Assembly: GCA_014529385.2 (NCBI GenBank)
Contig: CM043946.1
Coordinates: 16,387,077-16,451,076 of the forward strand
Length of the DNA: 64,000 bases
Direction of reading: 5' to 3'
Origin: Adiantum capillus-veneris
Lineage: Eukaryota; Streptophyta; Polypodiopsida; Polypodiales; Pteridaceae
Below, in pieces: positions 18,394 through 31,595 of this stretch. Both the position numbers and the translations under genes were made by a program. Below the pieces are notes generated by a model. That model searched no databases, was not told where the DNA came from, and saw only the letters and a program-made list of their open reading frames with translations. The number at the start of each line of letters is the position of its first letter. The first letter of the stretch is position 1.

Positions 18394-20452
18394 TCTAGAT
18401 TTCCCTTGCCATAGTTTTTCCAGGTGAACTCTCCTATCGTCCCAACATCCCACAATTGATTACCTTGCTTTAGGGACTCCAAGGCTTTCTGCTCGCCCCC
18501 CCTGACTGTAATGCGTTTTGCCAAAAATCTATCATCCAGGGATTTGACCATTTTAAAAATCCCCAATAAAAATCAAGGGATCCTAAAGGACAGCAAGAGA
18601 TTTCCAGATTTTGGTACGATCAGCCATCGAACCTCCAACGTAGACCCCAACTAGTATGGCATTAACTGGGTGAGGGATGAAAGTTGAACACCGGTTGTGT
18701 CCTGAGAGAGGAGCAATGTTGGAGGACCGAAACTCTTCGCGGACACCTAGGAAACATCCTCCCGATCCATTAGAGTGAGAATCATGGATCCAGAAGTGTT
18801 TGTTAGATATGGTATCCAACGCAGAGGTCAAGTTTTGACCAGAGGTCTTGACTTCTTGGAGGACAAGAAACTCTGAAGGATTATTCTGAACCCAAGAGGG
18901 TTGCTCGCTTGTCTAGGTGGAGTCTGGGAGACGCAAGCATGGTTTCTTTTGTTGTCCTTCAAAACCTCCATGGGGGTGGGACCATTTGGGACTGGAACCA
19001 TGGCCATTTCATCAACAGGAACATTCTCTTTGTTGAGATCAAGAAGAGATTGGTTGTCAAGTGCAATAACTTTGTCTTCCAAACTTGTATTTGCAGGAGG
19101 TTGATGAGCTTGAGTGGGGGGAATGAATTCCCCAGAATCGTCTGAATCAGAGTCTACAAACTCATGCAGTTTGGCCAGGATAGCAAAAAGATTGGGGGGT
19201 TTGCCTTTGAGATCTTATCTCTTGGATGGACTAGGTTTATTAGTAGACTGGTTTGTACAAGGCCTCCCCTGGTTCGCAGAGCTGGCCGGGTGAGCAGATT
19301 CAGAGCTTCTGACTAGAGGGTCAGACTGTGCTTGAGGGCTAGGTGCAGGGGGGGCTGGGGGAGCCAATTTGAGAGGGCAAGCTCTCACAAAGTAGCCTTG
19401 TTTTCCACACAAGAAACAAGTGTCTGGTAGATACTTGTATTCAATGGGCTGGTCAATGACTTCACCATCATCAATTCTGATTTCGATTGAGGGAGGAAGC
19501 TGGTCTGGTTGGGAGATATCCATCTCCACCAGAACCTGAGGGTGCCAAGCTGGGTTATAAAAGTCTTGTCTTGGTCGGCCTCCTAAGACTTTACCAAGCT
19601 GACCTGCAATCGGGCCCAGATGGCAGTATAGATGCAGAGGAGATTAGTAAACTCCACCCACACAAGGTAGTTCTTGGATGTAGAGACCTCAGGGTTGAAC
19701 TGTTTATTCCATCGAAACAGACAAAGCGAGGAATTTCTTATTACCCACTGACCGTAGCTCAAGGCTTGGAACGCCATTTCTAGCTCCCAAAAGACAAATA
19801 GAAAGTGGTTCTTGGGGAGACACTAGATGGATTCGACTTCCAAACCCCTAGACGTCCATTGGTGCTTCACCCAGGCCTTGAGAATGTCGACGGGGGGACG
19901 GGGGCCTGCCAGGATCCCTATCGAAGCCTTGCTTTCCAACTCCCTTTCGACTTTTCTGACTTGAGTAGACATTAAAAGAATCGAGACCTTACCTTCAGCA
20001 TCTTGTTCATTGCTAGTCAGAGGATTTCCTGAGCCTGGTCCGCATTGAAACTCCAGGGGGGACTGATGTACACCTCTTCCGAGAGGAGTTCTTGATGTCC
20101 TCGTGCTGGTTGGTGGGGAGGGACGGTGCCATCCTAGAAAGTTTTTTCCTACAGGAGCTGGTGATGAGCAGAAAGGTTGTGGAAAAGTTTCTCTACTAAC
20201 TCTAGGGGGAGCACCTTTGCAATCAAAGGATCAGCACTTGACAGGGCTTGGGGAGGTCCGATGGGCGCCAGGTGGGAAAACGAGACGTTGGGGAGTAGAA
20301 GTGATGTACGATGAGCAAGAGCGTTCGCTGCGTCCCATGAATTGGAGGAGGACGGCGCATGTGATGGGAAAGGGGGGCGCTGGGGAAATGAAGAAGGGAA
20401 CATCCTGCCCTCATAGGCAGGTACGGAGGGGAAGGCGGGCTAAGCCATAGCT
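18394..20452 (-). mobile_element. LINE fragment, copy 1 (ORF1 and endonuclease only)
   Basis: On the minus strand the 5' end is near 20,452. ORF1 has a DUF4283-like part (LCLFRWNKQFNPEVS, LVWVEF near 19,583-19,777) followed by IEYKYLPDTCFLCGKQGYF and RACP, a CCHC-type knuckle (19,215-19,529). ORF2 starts with endonuclease pieces (NKHFWIHDSHS, GVYVGGSM, EFTWKN) in several frames between about 18,310 and 18,900. The reverse transcriptase is missing: homology to the second copy stops at about 18,394. Many stops and frameshifts. This is the usual plant L1-type architecture, unlike the intact LINE at 2.4-7.05 kb. Confidence 0.75.
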
Positions 20453-20731
20453 AGACCTCGCTAAGCAGGGCACTTGCAAGTTTGAGGCACTTCTTAGAAA
20501 AATTTCCTCTTTGAATCTACCCTAAACAGAATTTAGTATGTTTGTGATATTGATTTTACCCAGTGCGGCTTGACTTGCTTTGACTTTTTTGAAAACCTGT
20601 GCTGAAAAGACTGCCTTAAAGAAGGGGAGCCCGGAGGTTCGTCGAACGGGGCGTGTACGCATGACTTGGATCCTGGAGGATTTCCAGGAATTTGCAATTT
20701 TGCATCATCAATCATGTCAAACGTTATAGGC

Positions 20732-20738
20732 TATAAAA
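20732..20738 (+). promoter_or_regulatory. TATA box, copy A
   Basis: TATAAAA in GGCTATAAAACCGAACTCAC, conserved in the second unit at 22,956. About 385 bases upstream of the ATG at 21,118. Confidence 0.5.
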
Positions 20739-20849
20739 CCGAACTCACGAGCATAGAGGCAGAGATCGACGACACAAAAGCTTCTCATGTAAATCCTACA
20801 CACAGCTTTTAACATTACCTCTTAACTTTTGCCCACATCTAAACACTCT

Positions 20850-20916
<67 letters not shown>

Positions 20917-21042
20917 GTGTGTGTGTGTCTCCCCCCCCCCCTCCCTCCAATCAAGTTTCAGACCGCTAACATCTCCACACAACTGTTGTGTTGGTATCTC
21001 AAATCAACACACACACACACACATACACACACACAGAGTCAT

Positions 21043-21103
<61 letters not shown>

Positions 21104-21117
21104 TGGCGATTCTGAGA

Positions 21118-21282
21118 ATGCCTCCTAATTATTACTCCTGGCCCACCAACTCGACAGCGCCGCCCGCGGGAACTGCGTCATCAACAGTGCTCATTCTTGA
21201 TGTTGATTCCATCTTGCCCGCAGTGAAGCCCATCATGAGTGCTGCCTCATTCTTGACGTTGATTCCATCTTGCCCGCAGTGA
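21118..21282 (+). CDS. Short ORF of the leader unit, copy A
   Basis: It begins MPPNYYSWPTNSTAPP and runs 54 codons. The same beginning occurs in copy B (23,226). Unrecognised; it may be a first exon or an upstream ORF of the Ca2+-ATPase transcript. No function can be assigned. Confidence 0.35.
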   Translation: MPPNYYSWPTNSTAPPAGTASSTVLILDVDSILPAVKPIMSAASFLTLIPSCPQ

Positions 21283-21299
21283 AGCCCATCTAATGATGC

Positions 21300-22730
21300 T
21301 TTTTATATTTTTTGTTTGTCAATGCTCAATCTCGATCATCGTATCTAATTTATTTAAATTTTTCCTATGCTTTTTGTACTTGTTTACTTCAGTGCTAATT
21401 CCTTGATATCAATATGTGTATGTTACATTGAAGAAAATGATGAATATTGTCTAGCATTGTCATGATAGAAGTATGGAGCAATCCCCTATGCTCACCAAAA
21501 TTTGTGTTGTGCGTCGTCTTTAAAGCAAGCCTCTAGATGAGGAGAAAGTAAGCATTCACATTCAATGCTTTTTTGTGTCCCTGATCACAAATAAATAATC
21601 AAAGATTAGATAGAGATAGTGCATTTTTAACAAGGAAAAATCTATAAAAAAATACCCATAACTCTTTATGTAGCGAACTTGCAACATAGAATATAACATT
21701 AGATCTGCTTCTCTTTAAGCTTAATCAATATGCCACATCTGCTATATTTGTCTTAATGCGTGTTTTGTGTCTGACAAGGAGGATATTTATTCACAATACT
21801 GGACATTTCAATTGCACAAGCACAACTGCAGCTCAACAAAACTACAAGGTTCATTATCTGTATCCAGCACCTTATGACTATGCGCTTGCTAGGCAGGGCA
21901 CGGCTTCCGTTTCTTATAATTTTTGGAGAGACCACAGTGCCAACTCTCCACCATACTTTTGTATGGCACCTCTGCATAATGTGCATTGTATAGTTTGTAG
22001 TTTCGGTCAGTGATGTTTCATTGCAAGATGATATGATTAACTATTTACATTGCTTTTTTGTAGCTTGACTCAAACATTGTCCTCCGGCTTGCACAATTGG
22101 ATGACATTCGTACACGATTATCAGGTCGATAGTGTAGTTCAATTTTTATAGTCTGTTTATGCTTTCTGTATTTTTGAGTTTCTCAAAGCTTCCTTAAGTT
22201 TAGTTTAGCCACATGTTTTCATCACCAATGCATGCTCAATTTCGATCATCATATCTATATATCAAATAGACATGCATTTATTTTCTCACAGTTTGGCAAT
22301 TCAACTTATATATTGAAATAAAGGAAAATTGATTACACTTGATTGAAAATAAAATGGATATATCAAAGATGGTTCCACGGTTTATAGAGTAAATAGTCAA
22401 TATTACTAGGTTGAATGGTGCAATCTGCAAATAACTACCAAAGTAGGTTAAGTTGTGCCATTTTGCTCGATTCAATTACCCTCTTTAGTAGCCCTTTGTT
22501 GTATATGGAGCACTATGGGACATAGGCTTGCTTCGTCCCAATGCTCATCAAGTCCCAAGATGAGCTATTATTGGTGCATATCAATTGATTCTACTCATTT
22601 TTTCATGTCACCACAAGAAAACCCAAGGCGACATCAATCACAACCAAGTAACAACCTATGCTCCAAAATCTATCAGACTATGTACGGCAAAGGCCCGCCA
22701 AGCAAGACTAGTTGAATTTGAATTTGCCCT
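21300..22730. other. AT-rich spacer between leader units
   Basis: I see no supported gene. A frame at about 21,780-22,010 (NYKVHYLYPAPYDYALA) is exon-like but I cannot place it. The CGATCATC-containing stretch near 21,330 recurs near 22,240. Confidence 0.4.
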
Positions 22731-22732
22731 AA

Positions 22733-23170
22733 AGGGAATTTAGTATGTTTGTGATATTGATTTTACCCGGTGAGGCTTGACTTGCTTTGACTTTTTCGAA
22801 AGGCTGTGCTGAAAAGACTGCCTTAAAGAAGGGGAGCCTAGACTCTGGAGGTTCGTCAAACGGGGCGTGTACGCACGACTTGGATGATGTTGGATCCTGG
22901 AGGATTTCCAGGAATTTGCAATTCTGCATCATCAATCATGTCAAACGTTATAGGCTATAAAACTGAACTCACGAGCATGGAGGCAGAGATCGGCGACACA
23001 AAAGCTTATTCTACACACAGCTTTTAACTTTACCTCTTAATTTTGCCCACATCTAAACACTCTGCTCTCTCTCTCTCTCTCTCTCCCTCCAATCAAGTTT
23101 CAAACCGCTAACATCTCCACACAACTTTTGTGTTGGTAAATCTCAAATCAACACACGCACACACAGTCAT

Positions 23171-23209
<39 letters not shown>

Positions 23210-23385
23210 GTCGGCGATTTTGAGAATGCCTCCTAATTATTACTCCTGGCTCACCAGCTCGACAGCGCCGCCCGCGGGAACTGCGTCATCAACAGTGCTC
23301 ATTCTTGACGTGGATTCCATCTTGCCCGCAGTGAAGCCCATCATGAGTGCTGCCTCCATGAGCATGAAACGGACTTAACATTTGG
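22733..23385 (+). repeat. Duplicated promoter/leader unit, copy B
   Basis: Collinear with 20,521-21,292. It contains TATAAAA (22,956-22,962), shorter CT tracts (about 23,065-23,085 and 23,172-23,206) and the short ORF at 23,226-23,378. It lies directly upstream of the Ca2+-ATPase frame, so it is the better candidate for its original 5' region. Confidence 0.85.
22956..22962 (+). promoter_or_regulatory. TATA box, copy B
   Basis: TATAAAA in GGCTATAAAACTGAACTCAC, matching copy A; about 450 bases upstream of the long Ca2+-ATPase frame. Confidence 0.5.
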
Positions 23386-23407
23386 TGGCATCAACATCAC
23401 ATTTAAG

Positions 23408-26440
<3,033 letters not shown>

Positions 26441-26797
26441 ACGATCACAACACACCAACTTCATCACTAACAATCAAAGGTGGCCGCTACCGTCATTTTG
26501 CAGGTGGTAATGGTGGAGTTTTTAGAAGTATAGGTTGGAAGTTCTGATCCGCCACGGGGTCCAATTCCGGACGACGCAGAGGGAAAGGGGAAGGATGGGG
26601 GACGCCTTCATGTGTGCTGGAAAGCACCCATGAGTTGAGTGGAGCCTCGAAAAGAGGATGTTTCTGGACCACGAAATATCGAGCGATCTTGCCCCTTGGA
26701 AGCTCAACTTGCCAAATGCCTCACCCTCGCGGAAGCTGAATTGCCGAATGCCTTCACAACGCAAAACGTGGGCCCCAACTCATGTCTTGAGCTTGCA

Positions 26798-27085
26798 GCA
26801 CCAAATTGCATTATTAGCTCATTGCATGCAACACAATTCCTTAGTTTGATGTAGAGCTACCAAATTGCCGCACTATCCTCATTGCATGCATCACAATACC
26901 TTAGTTTGATGCATAGCTTCTTTAAGCACCAAATTGCATTACTAGCCATACTATCCTCACTGCATGCATCACAATTCCTTAGTTTGATGTAGAACTTCTT
27001 TAAGCACCAAATTGCATTACTAGCGGACTATCCTCATTGCATGCATCACAATTCCTTAGTTTCATGTACAACTTCTTTATCGCGT
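26798..27085. repeat. Four-copy tandem repeat (70-80 bp unit)
   Basis: Units begin ACCAAATTGC and contain TGCATGCATCACAATTCCTTAG. Four occur here, but only one at the equivalent place in the duplicated copy (about 30,294-30,360). Expansion therefore followed the duplication, or contraction occurred in copy B. Confidence 0.85.
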
Positions 27086-27564
27086 GCCTACGGGGTATTT
27101 GGAAGCTACAAAAAGAGGGACATTGTTAGCGACTCATCTCATCCCGCTTCAAAGGGTGCGCACATGAGTTAGAAGCAGTAGTTGAAAATAAATTGTCGCT
27201 TTCCCTAGAAGCTATCGCCAAAGCTTTCCTCCGCACACAGACCTTGAAAAAACCAGAGGATCTGCTCTCAGATTTAGCGAGTGAGCGAGAGAAAGTAGGG
27301 ATGCTGCGGATAACTACATGATGAATCCTACTATCATGGGATAGCCGCTTCGGGAGAAATTTTAGCATTTCTAAGTTGCTGCGCCAAAAATTTTCATCAT
27401 GTGCACACCCTTTCAAAAGTGGAGGGTGTGGGAATAATAATCCACACAATCATCATCCTAGTCAGCACAACTGCTCGGATCCCAAGTTCCTCACCTGGTC
27501 TCGTAACTGATTGTAACATCTCCTCACGTACTACATATAACTACACACCTATAGATCAATATGA

Positions 27565-27615
27565 GCAGGGCAATGTAATGCATTATGTATTGAGCAATGC
27601 ATTACATTGCCCTGC
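27565..27615. repeat. Perfect 20-bp inverted repeat
   Basis: GCAGGGCAATGTAATGCATT and its exact inverse enclose an 11-base loop. The duplicated copy near 36,420-36,440 retains only one arm. A CT tract follows at 27,667-27,701. Confidence 0.9.
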
Positions 27616-27660
27616 CTTCTTGCTCCTCTCTCTCTCTCAGGTACCTCATTTTGCTCCTCT

Positions 27661-27701
<41 letters not shown>

Positions 27702-27702
<1 letters not shown>

Positions 27703-28220
27703 ACTTCCTCCCCACTCAGAAGCAAGTTGAATTCAAGCCTTGTCAAAGATATTAACCCTTTTATTCTACCCATGATAAGATACGCTCAAAGCCTTGACAC
27801 AAAGCGGAGCTTCTTTGATTGCACTCCTTACCAATCTCTAGGCTTCATGGCATCTATGGCATAATTCCTTCAAATATTCTTTGGAATTTCCTTACAATTT
27901 CTCAGAGAAAGAGGTATGATGCCTTCCTGGAAAGACCACAAACTTCTCAACACCCTGTGGTGGTGCATATTGCCTTTTTGAGGGCTATTTTCCAGTGATG
28001 CCCGGCCCATTAGGTCTCCCCAATCTCAGAAAAATTAAAATTCTTTCAAAAAATATTAAGTGCATAAGTGAAGGGTGTGTTTAGGAAATGAAAAGACATG
28101 AAGGTGGAAAGTCAAAAGACAAATAAAGATGGAAAGTCAAAAGACTTTTTGTGTCCATATAAATAGGTGTTTCTCTACTCTTTCATTTTTCTTTTAGCAT
28201 TTTCTTCTAAGTTCTCTTTA
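27702..28220. other. Unassigned spacer
   Basis: No gene or repeat recognised apart from AT-rich sequence. Confidence 0.4.
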
Positions 28221-28221
28221 G

Positions 28222-28223
28222 CT

Positions 28224-28260
<37 letters not shown>

Positions 28261-28301
28261 GTCTATCTATCTATCTATCTATATATATATATATATATAT
28301 A
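28222..28301. repeat. CT / TATC / AT microsatellite
   Basis: CT tract, then about nine TATC units (one TGTC variant), then an AT tract. Confidence 0.93.
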
Positions 28302-28450
28302 TGTTGTATTCATCTTTTTTAGGTAATATTGTTTGCAAATCTATGTGCTTCGTCATTGCCTATCGTTACGTGCTATAGATTAACGCATTGTTTCTCTGGT
28401 GTTTGAGTGAAATCTTTGAGTTAGGAGCACCTTTTAATTTTTTTGAAGCC

Positions 28451-28892
28451 ATTAGGAACACCTTTTAATTTTAAAAGGTCCCTATTAGGATCACAAATGG
28501 AGTTAAAGAAGCCTCAAACTATTCATTAATGCGGATAGGAAGCATAATGAATAGTTGGAGGCTTCTTTAACTTCGTTTGCGATCCTAATCATGGGACCTT
28601 TTAAAATTAAAAGGTGTTCCTAATCGGAGATTGTTAAAAGAAAATATCATGCTTGGCTTCCTTATTAATTTTAAAAGGTCCCTATTAGGATTGCAAACGG
28701 AGTTAAAGAAGCCTCCAACTATTCATTACTCTTCCTATCCGCAATGTTGTCTTATGGAGTGCATTAGGGTCAAGAAGCATAATGAATAGTTGGAGGCTTC
28801 TTTAACTCCGTTTGCGATCCTGATAGGGACCTTTTAAAATTAAAATGTGTTCCTAGTCAAAGATTGTTAAAAGAAAACATCATGCTTGGCTT
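28451..28892. repeat. Two tandem foldback units
   Basis: Unit 1: arms 28,451-28,528 and 28,545-28,624 (about 78 bases each). Unit 2: arms 28,664-28,727 and about 28,779-28,855. Both arms share AGTTAAAGAAGCCTC-AACTA. Each unit is followed by AGATTGTTAAAAGAAAA-ATC and GCTTGGCTTCC, so a unit of about 235 bases was duplicated in tandem after the palindrome formed. Confidence 0.85.
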
Positions 28893-29337
28893 CCTTGGTC
28901 AACATGTATGCCGAATGATGCACAATAAGTGCTTGAGAAGCTTCCTATCCAGTATGTCATCTCTTAAAATGCACTAATTGTGAGATATGCCCAACTTGCC
29001 CAAGAAGCTCTCAAATGTTTTTCGATGGATGCTAGGGAAGGGTGACTCTTTAGATGCAATCACCAGAGAAGCACCAAGAAAGTAACAACATCCGCTATAC
29101 AAGCAACCATGGAGGGAAGAGCATCACACCAAGTCCTTGACGAGCTTCCTGCGTATAATGGTGTCTCATGGCGTGCATTGGATGCACAATATGCCCAAGA
29201 GGGTGAGGTTGAGGAAGTTGTGGGCTATTTTCAATAGATGCCGAGAGAGTGAATCTCTTCAAATGCAATCACATACACTTTCACCTTGAAGGCATGTGGA
29301 ATTACACAACTACCTTAGCCTACATGTATACCTTAGC
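28893..29337 (+). pseudogene. Pentatricopeptide-repeat (PPR) gene fragment
   Basis: Translating all three frames gives pieces of plant PLS-type PPR motifs: ALIVRYAQLAQEALKCF, then VLDELPAYNGVSWRALDAQ and AQEGEVEEVVGYFQ, then SNAITYTFTLKACGI. Stops and frame changes separate them (for example TAG after GYFQ). PPR proteins bind organellar RNA; this fragment cannot. It ends where homology to the Ca2+-ATPase copy begins, at about 29,338. Confidence 0.78.
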
Positions 29338-29957
29338 CAACAGAAGTTCCTCCAGTTTCAGCTCACGGTAAATGTGACGGCACTTGCTGTGAACTCTGTT
29401 GCGGTGGTGTCGTCAAGGGATGTGCCTTTGACAGTGGTACAGCTATTGTGGGTGAATTTGATCATCGACACATTGGGTGCTTTGGCTTTGGCAACAGAGC
29501 CTCCAACCGATGAGCTTATGCACAAACCACCAGTGGGCCGAAAAGAGCCACTTATCACCTACACCATGTGGAGAAACGTGGCTGCCCAAGCCATATACCA
29601 GGTAACAATTCTATTAAGATTGCATTTCAAAGGAGTAGAACTCTTGCGTCTTTTTGGTGAGGAGCATGCCGACATCATCAGCCGCACTGTCATCTTCAAC
29701 ACCTTTGTGTTTTGCCAACTCTCAATGAGATGAATGCACGCCAGCCGTATCGTCGCAACATTTTCCTTGGGCTTCAAAGAAATCGCTTGTTTGTGGGGAT
29801 AATGGCCGCTATCGTCATTTTGCAAGTGGTAATGGTGGAGTTTTTAGAGAAGTTTGCATCAACAATTCTGCTAGATTGGCAACAGTGGGTGGTTTGCATT
29901 GGTCTGGCGTCTGTGAGTTGGCCCACTACGCTACTCGCCAAGTTCATTCCTGTATGA
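29338..29957 (+). pseudogene. Ca2+-ATPase C-terminal duplicate (copy B)
   Basis: Homologous to copy A from about 25,826. It contains LQFQLTVNVTALAVNS, ATEPPTDELMHKPPVG and, after a one-base deletion near 29,720, NEMNARQPYRRNIFLGL and KFIPV before a stop. Unlike copy A it lacks the stops at the positions of 26,118 and 26,262, so the two decayed independently. Homology continues without coding content to about 30,770 and resumes after Copia-1 at 36,325. Confidence 0.88.
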
Positions 29958-30770
29958 TAACCACACTCCAGCTTCATCACCAACAAACACATGATGGACT
30001 CACAAATTACAATGCAAGAATAGGTTGGAAGTTCTGATCCGCCACCAAGGGGTCCAATTCCAGACGACGCAGAGGGAAAGGGGAAGGATGGGGGACGCCT
30101 TCATGTGTGCTTGAAAGCACCCATGAGTTGATTGGAGCCCCGAAAAGAGGATGTTTCTGTACCCACGAAATATCGAGCGATCTTGCCCCTTGGAAGCTCA
30201 ACTTGCCAAATGACTCACCCTCGCAGAAGCTGAATTTCCGAATGCCTTCACAACACAAAACCTGAGCTCCAGTTCATGTCTTGAGCTTGCAGGACCAAAT
30301 GGCATTACTAGCTCATTGCATGCATCAGAATCCCTTAGTTTGATGTATAACTTCTTTATCGCGCGCCTACGGGGCATTTGGAAGCTACAAAAAGAGGGGC
30401 ATTGTAGGCAACTCATCTCTTCCCCTTTCAAAGGGTGCACACATGAGTTAGAAGCAGAGTTGAAAACAGATCTCCGCTTCCCTAGAATTAGCTGTCGTCG
30501 CCAAAGATTTTCGCCGCACACAGACCTTAAAAAACCCAGAGGATCTACTCTCAGATCTAGTGACTGAGCGAGAGAAAGTAGAGACGCTGCGGATAACTAC
30601 GTGATGAATTCTAGTATCACAGGATAGCCACTGCGGAAGGAATTTTAGCATTTCTAAGCTACTACGAAAAAACTCTTCACTATGTGCACACCCTTTCAGA
30701 AGTGGAGGGTATGGGAATAATAATCCACATTTTCCACATAGTCATCATCTTAGTCTCCACAATTGCTCGG

Positions 30771-31522
30771 TGTTAAGTATGGAGCCTGATTTACCCTTGT
30801 AATTTTCTGTGGTAAAAGCGCACATTTGTAAGGCCTCCATTATGAGGAGAAGCCATCATGCGTGAAGAAAAATCACTCACCGGAAACCAAAATTTTCATG
30901 GACAAGAATCAGGGGCAACTTCAAAGGCTTCGGGGACGAAGGCCCCCGAGACTTTTTTTTTCGCCGGAATATTATGGCCGGACGGCGGCAGGAAAGTGGT
31001 CGAAAAACAACCGGTCGGTTGGCTGGTGGCCGGTAGTCAATGGCCGATGGCCGGTGGTCGGAAGTCAATGGCCGGTGGCCGGTGGCCGAATTCAAAAGCG
31101 GACTTGTCTTTGCGGATTGGAGGGTCCGATTTGGACTTATTCGCACAAGGGCGGCTACACATGGCTGTCTCTCATAAGAGAGGGTAGCCCTTTTGGCCTA
31201 TAAAAGGAGGCCATTTCTACACACATTTCATAGTGTGAAGTTGATGCAACAAGGTGAGTGTGAGGTGGTGAGAGTGAAGCAAGGCGGGAGCTCCATTAAG
31301 GGTATAATCCCTTTGTAAACTACTTCTTGTTTTGAAGTACTAAAGCCATTGAGTGGCTGCTTTCCCGTGGACGTAGCCCACATTGGGTGAACCACGTATA
31401 TCGTGTGTACTCTCTCTCTCTCTCTCTCTCTCTATACTCTATAATCTCGTTTATATAAATCTGTCTCTCTCCATTAAGTAATCTACTCAATTATCTATTT
31501 AGCTATGTCTTATTTACTAACA
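30771..31522 (+). repeat. Copia-1 5' LTR
   Basis: TGTTAAGTAT...TTACTAACA. TATAAAA at 31,199-31,205 and a CT tract at about 31,411-31,432. The GGCCGG-rich stretch (30,970-31,090) contains short tandem variants of GGTGGCCG that differ between the LTRs. Confidence 0.93.
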
Positions 31523-31524
31523 AT

Positions 31525-31536
31525 TGGTATCAGAGC
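31525..31536 (+). other. Copia-1 primer-binding site
   Basis: TGGTATCAGAGC, complementary to the 3' end of initiator methionine tRNA, two bases after the LTR. Confidence 0.92.
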
Positions 31537-31595
31537 AAGGTTTGCTCATAGCTAAATTATCTCAAGGAAAGGATTCCTTGAATTGAGTGGGAGTT

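Larger units (their letters stand above)
20521..21292 (+). repeat. Duplicated promoter/leader unit, copy A
   Basis: This segment is collinear with 22,733-23,385, with minor indels and different lengths of CT tract. It holds a TATA box (20,732-20,738), a CT tract (20,851-20,912), a CA/CT stretch (about 21,008-21,098) and a short ORF. Within the ORF, the stretch around TTGATTCCATCTTGCCCGCA is itself repeated 57 bases later, making copy A end differently from copy B. Confidence 0.85.
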
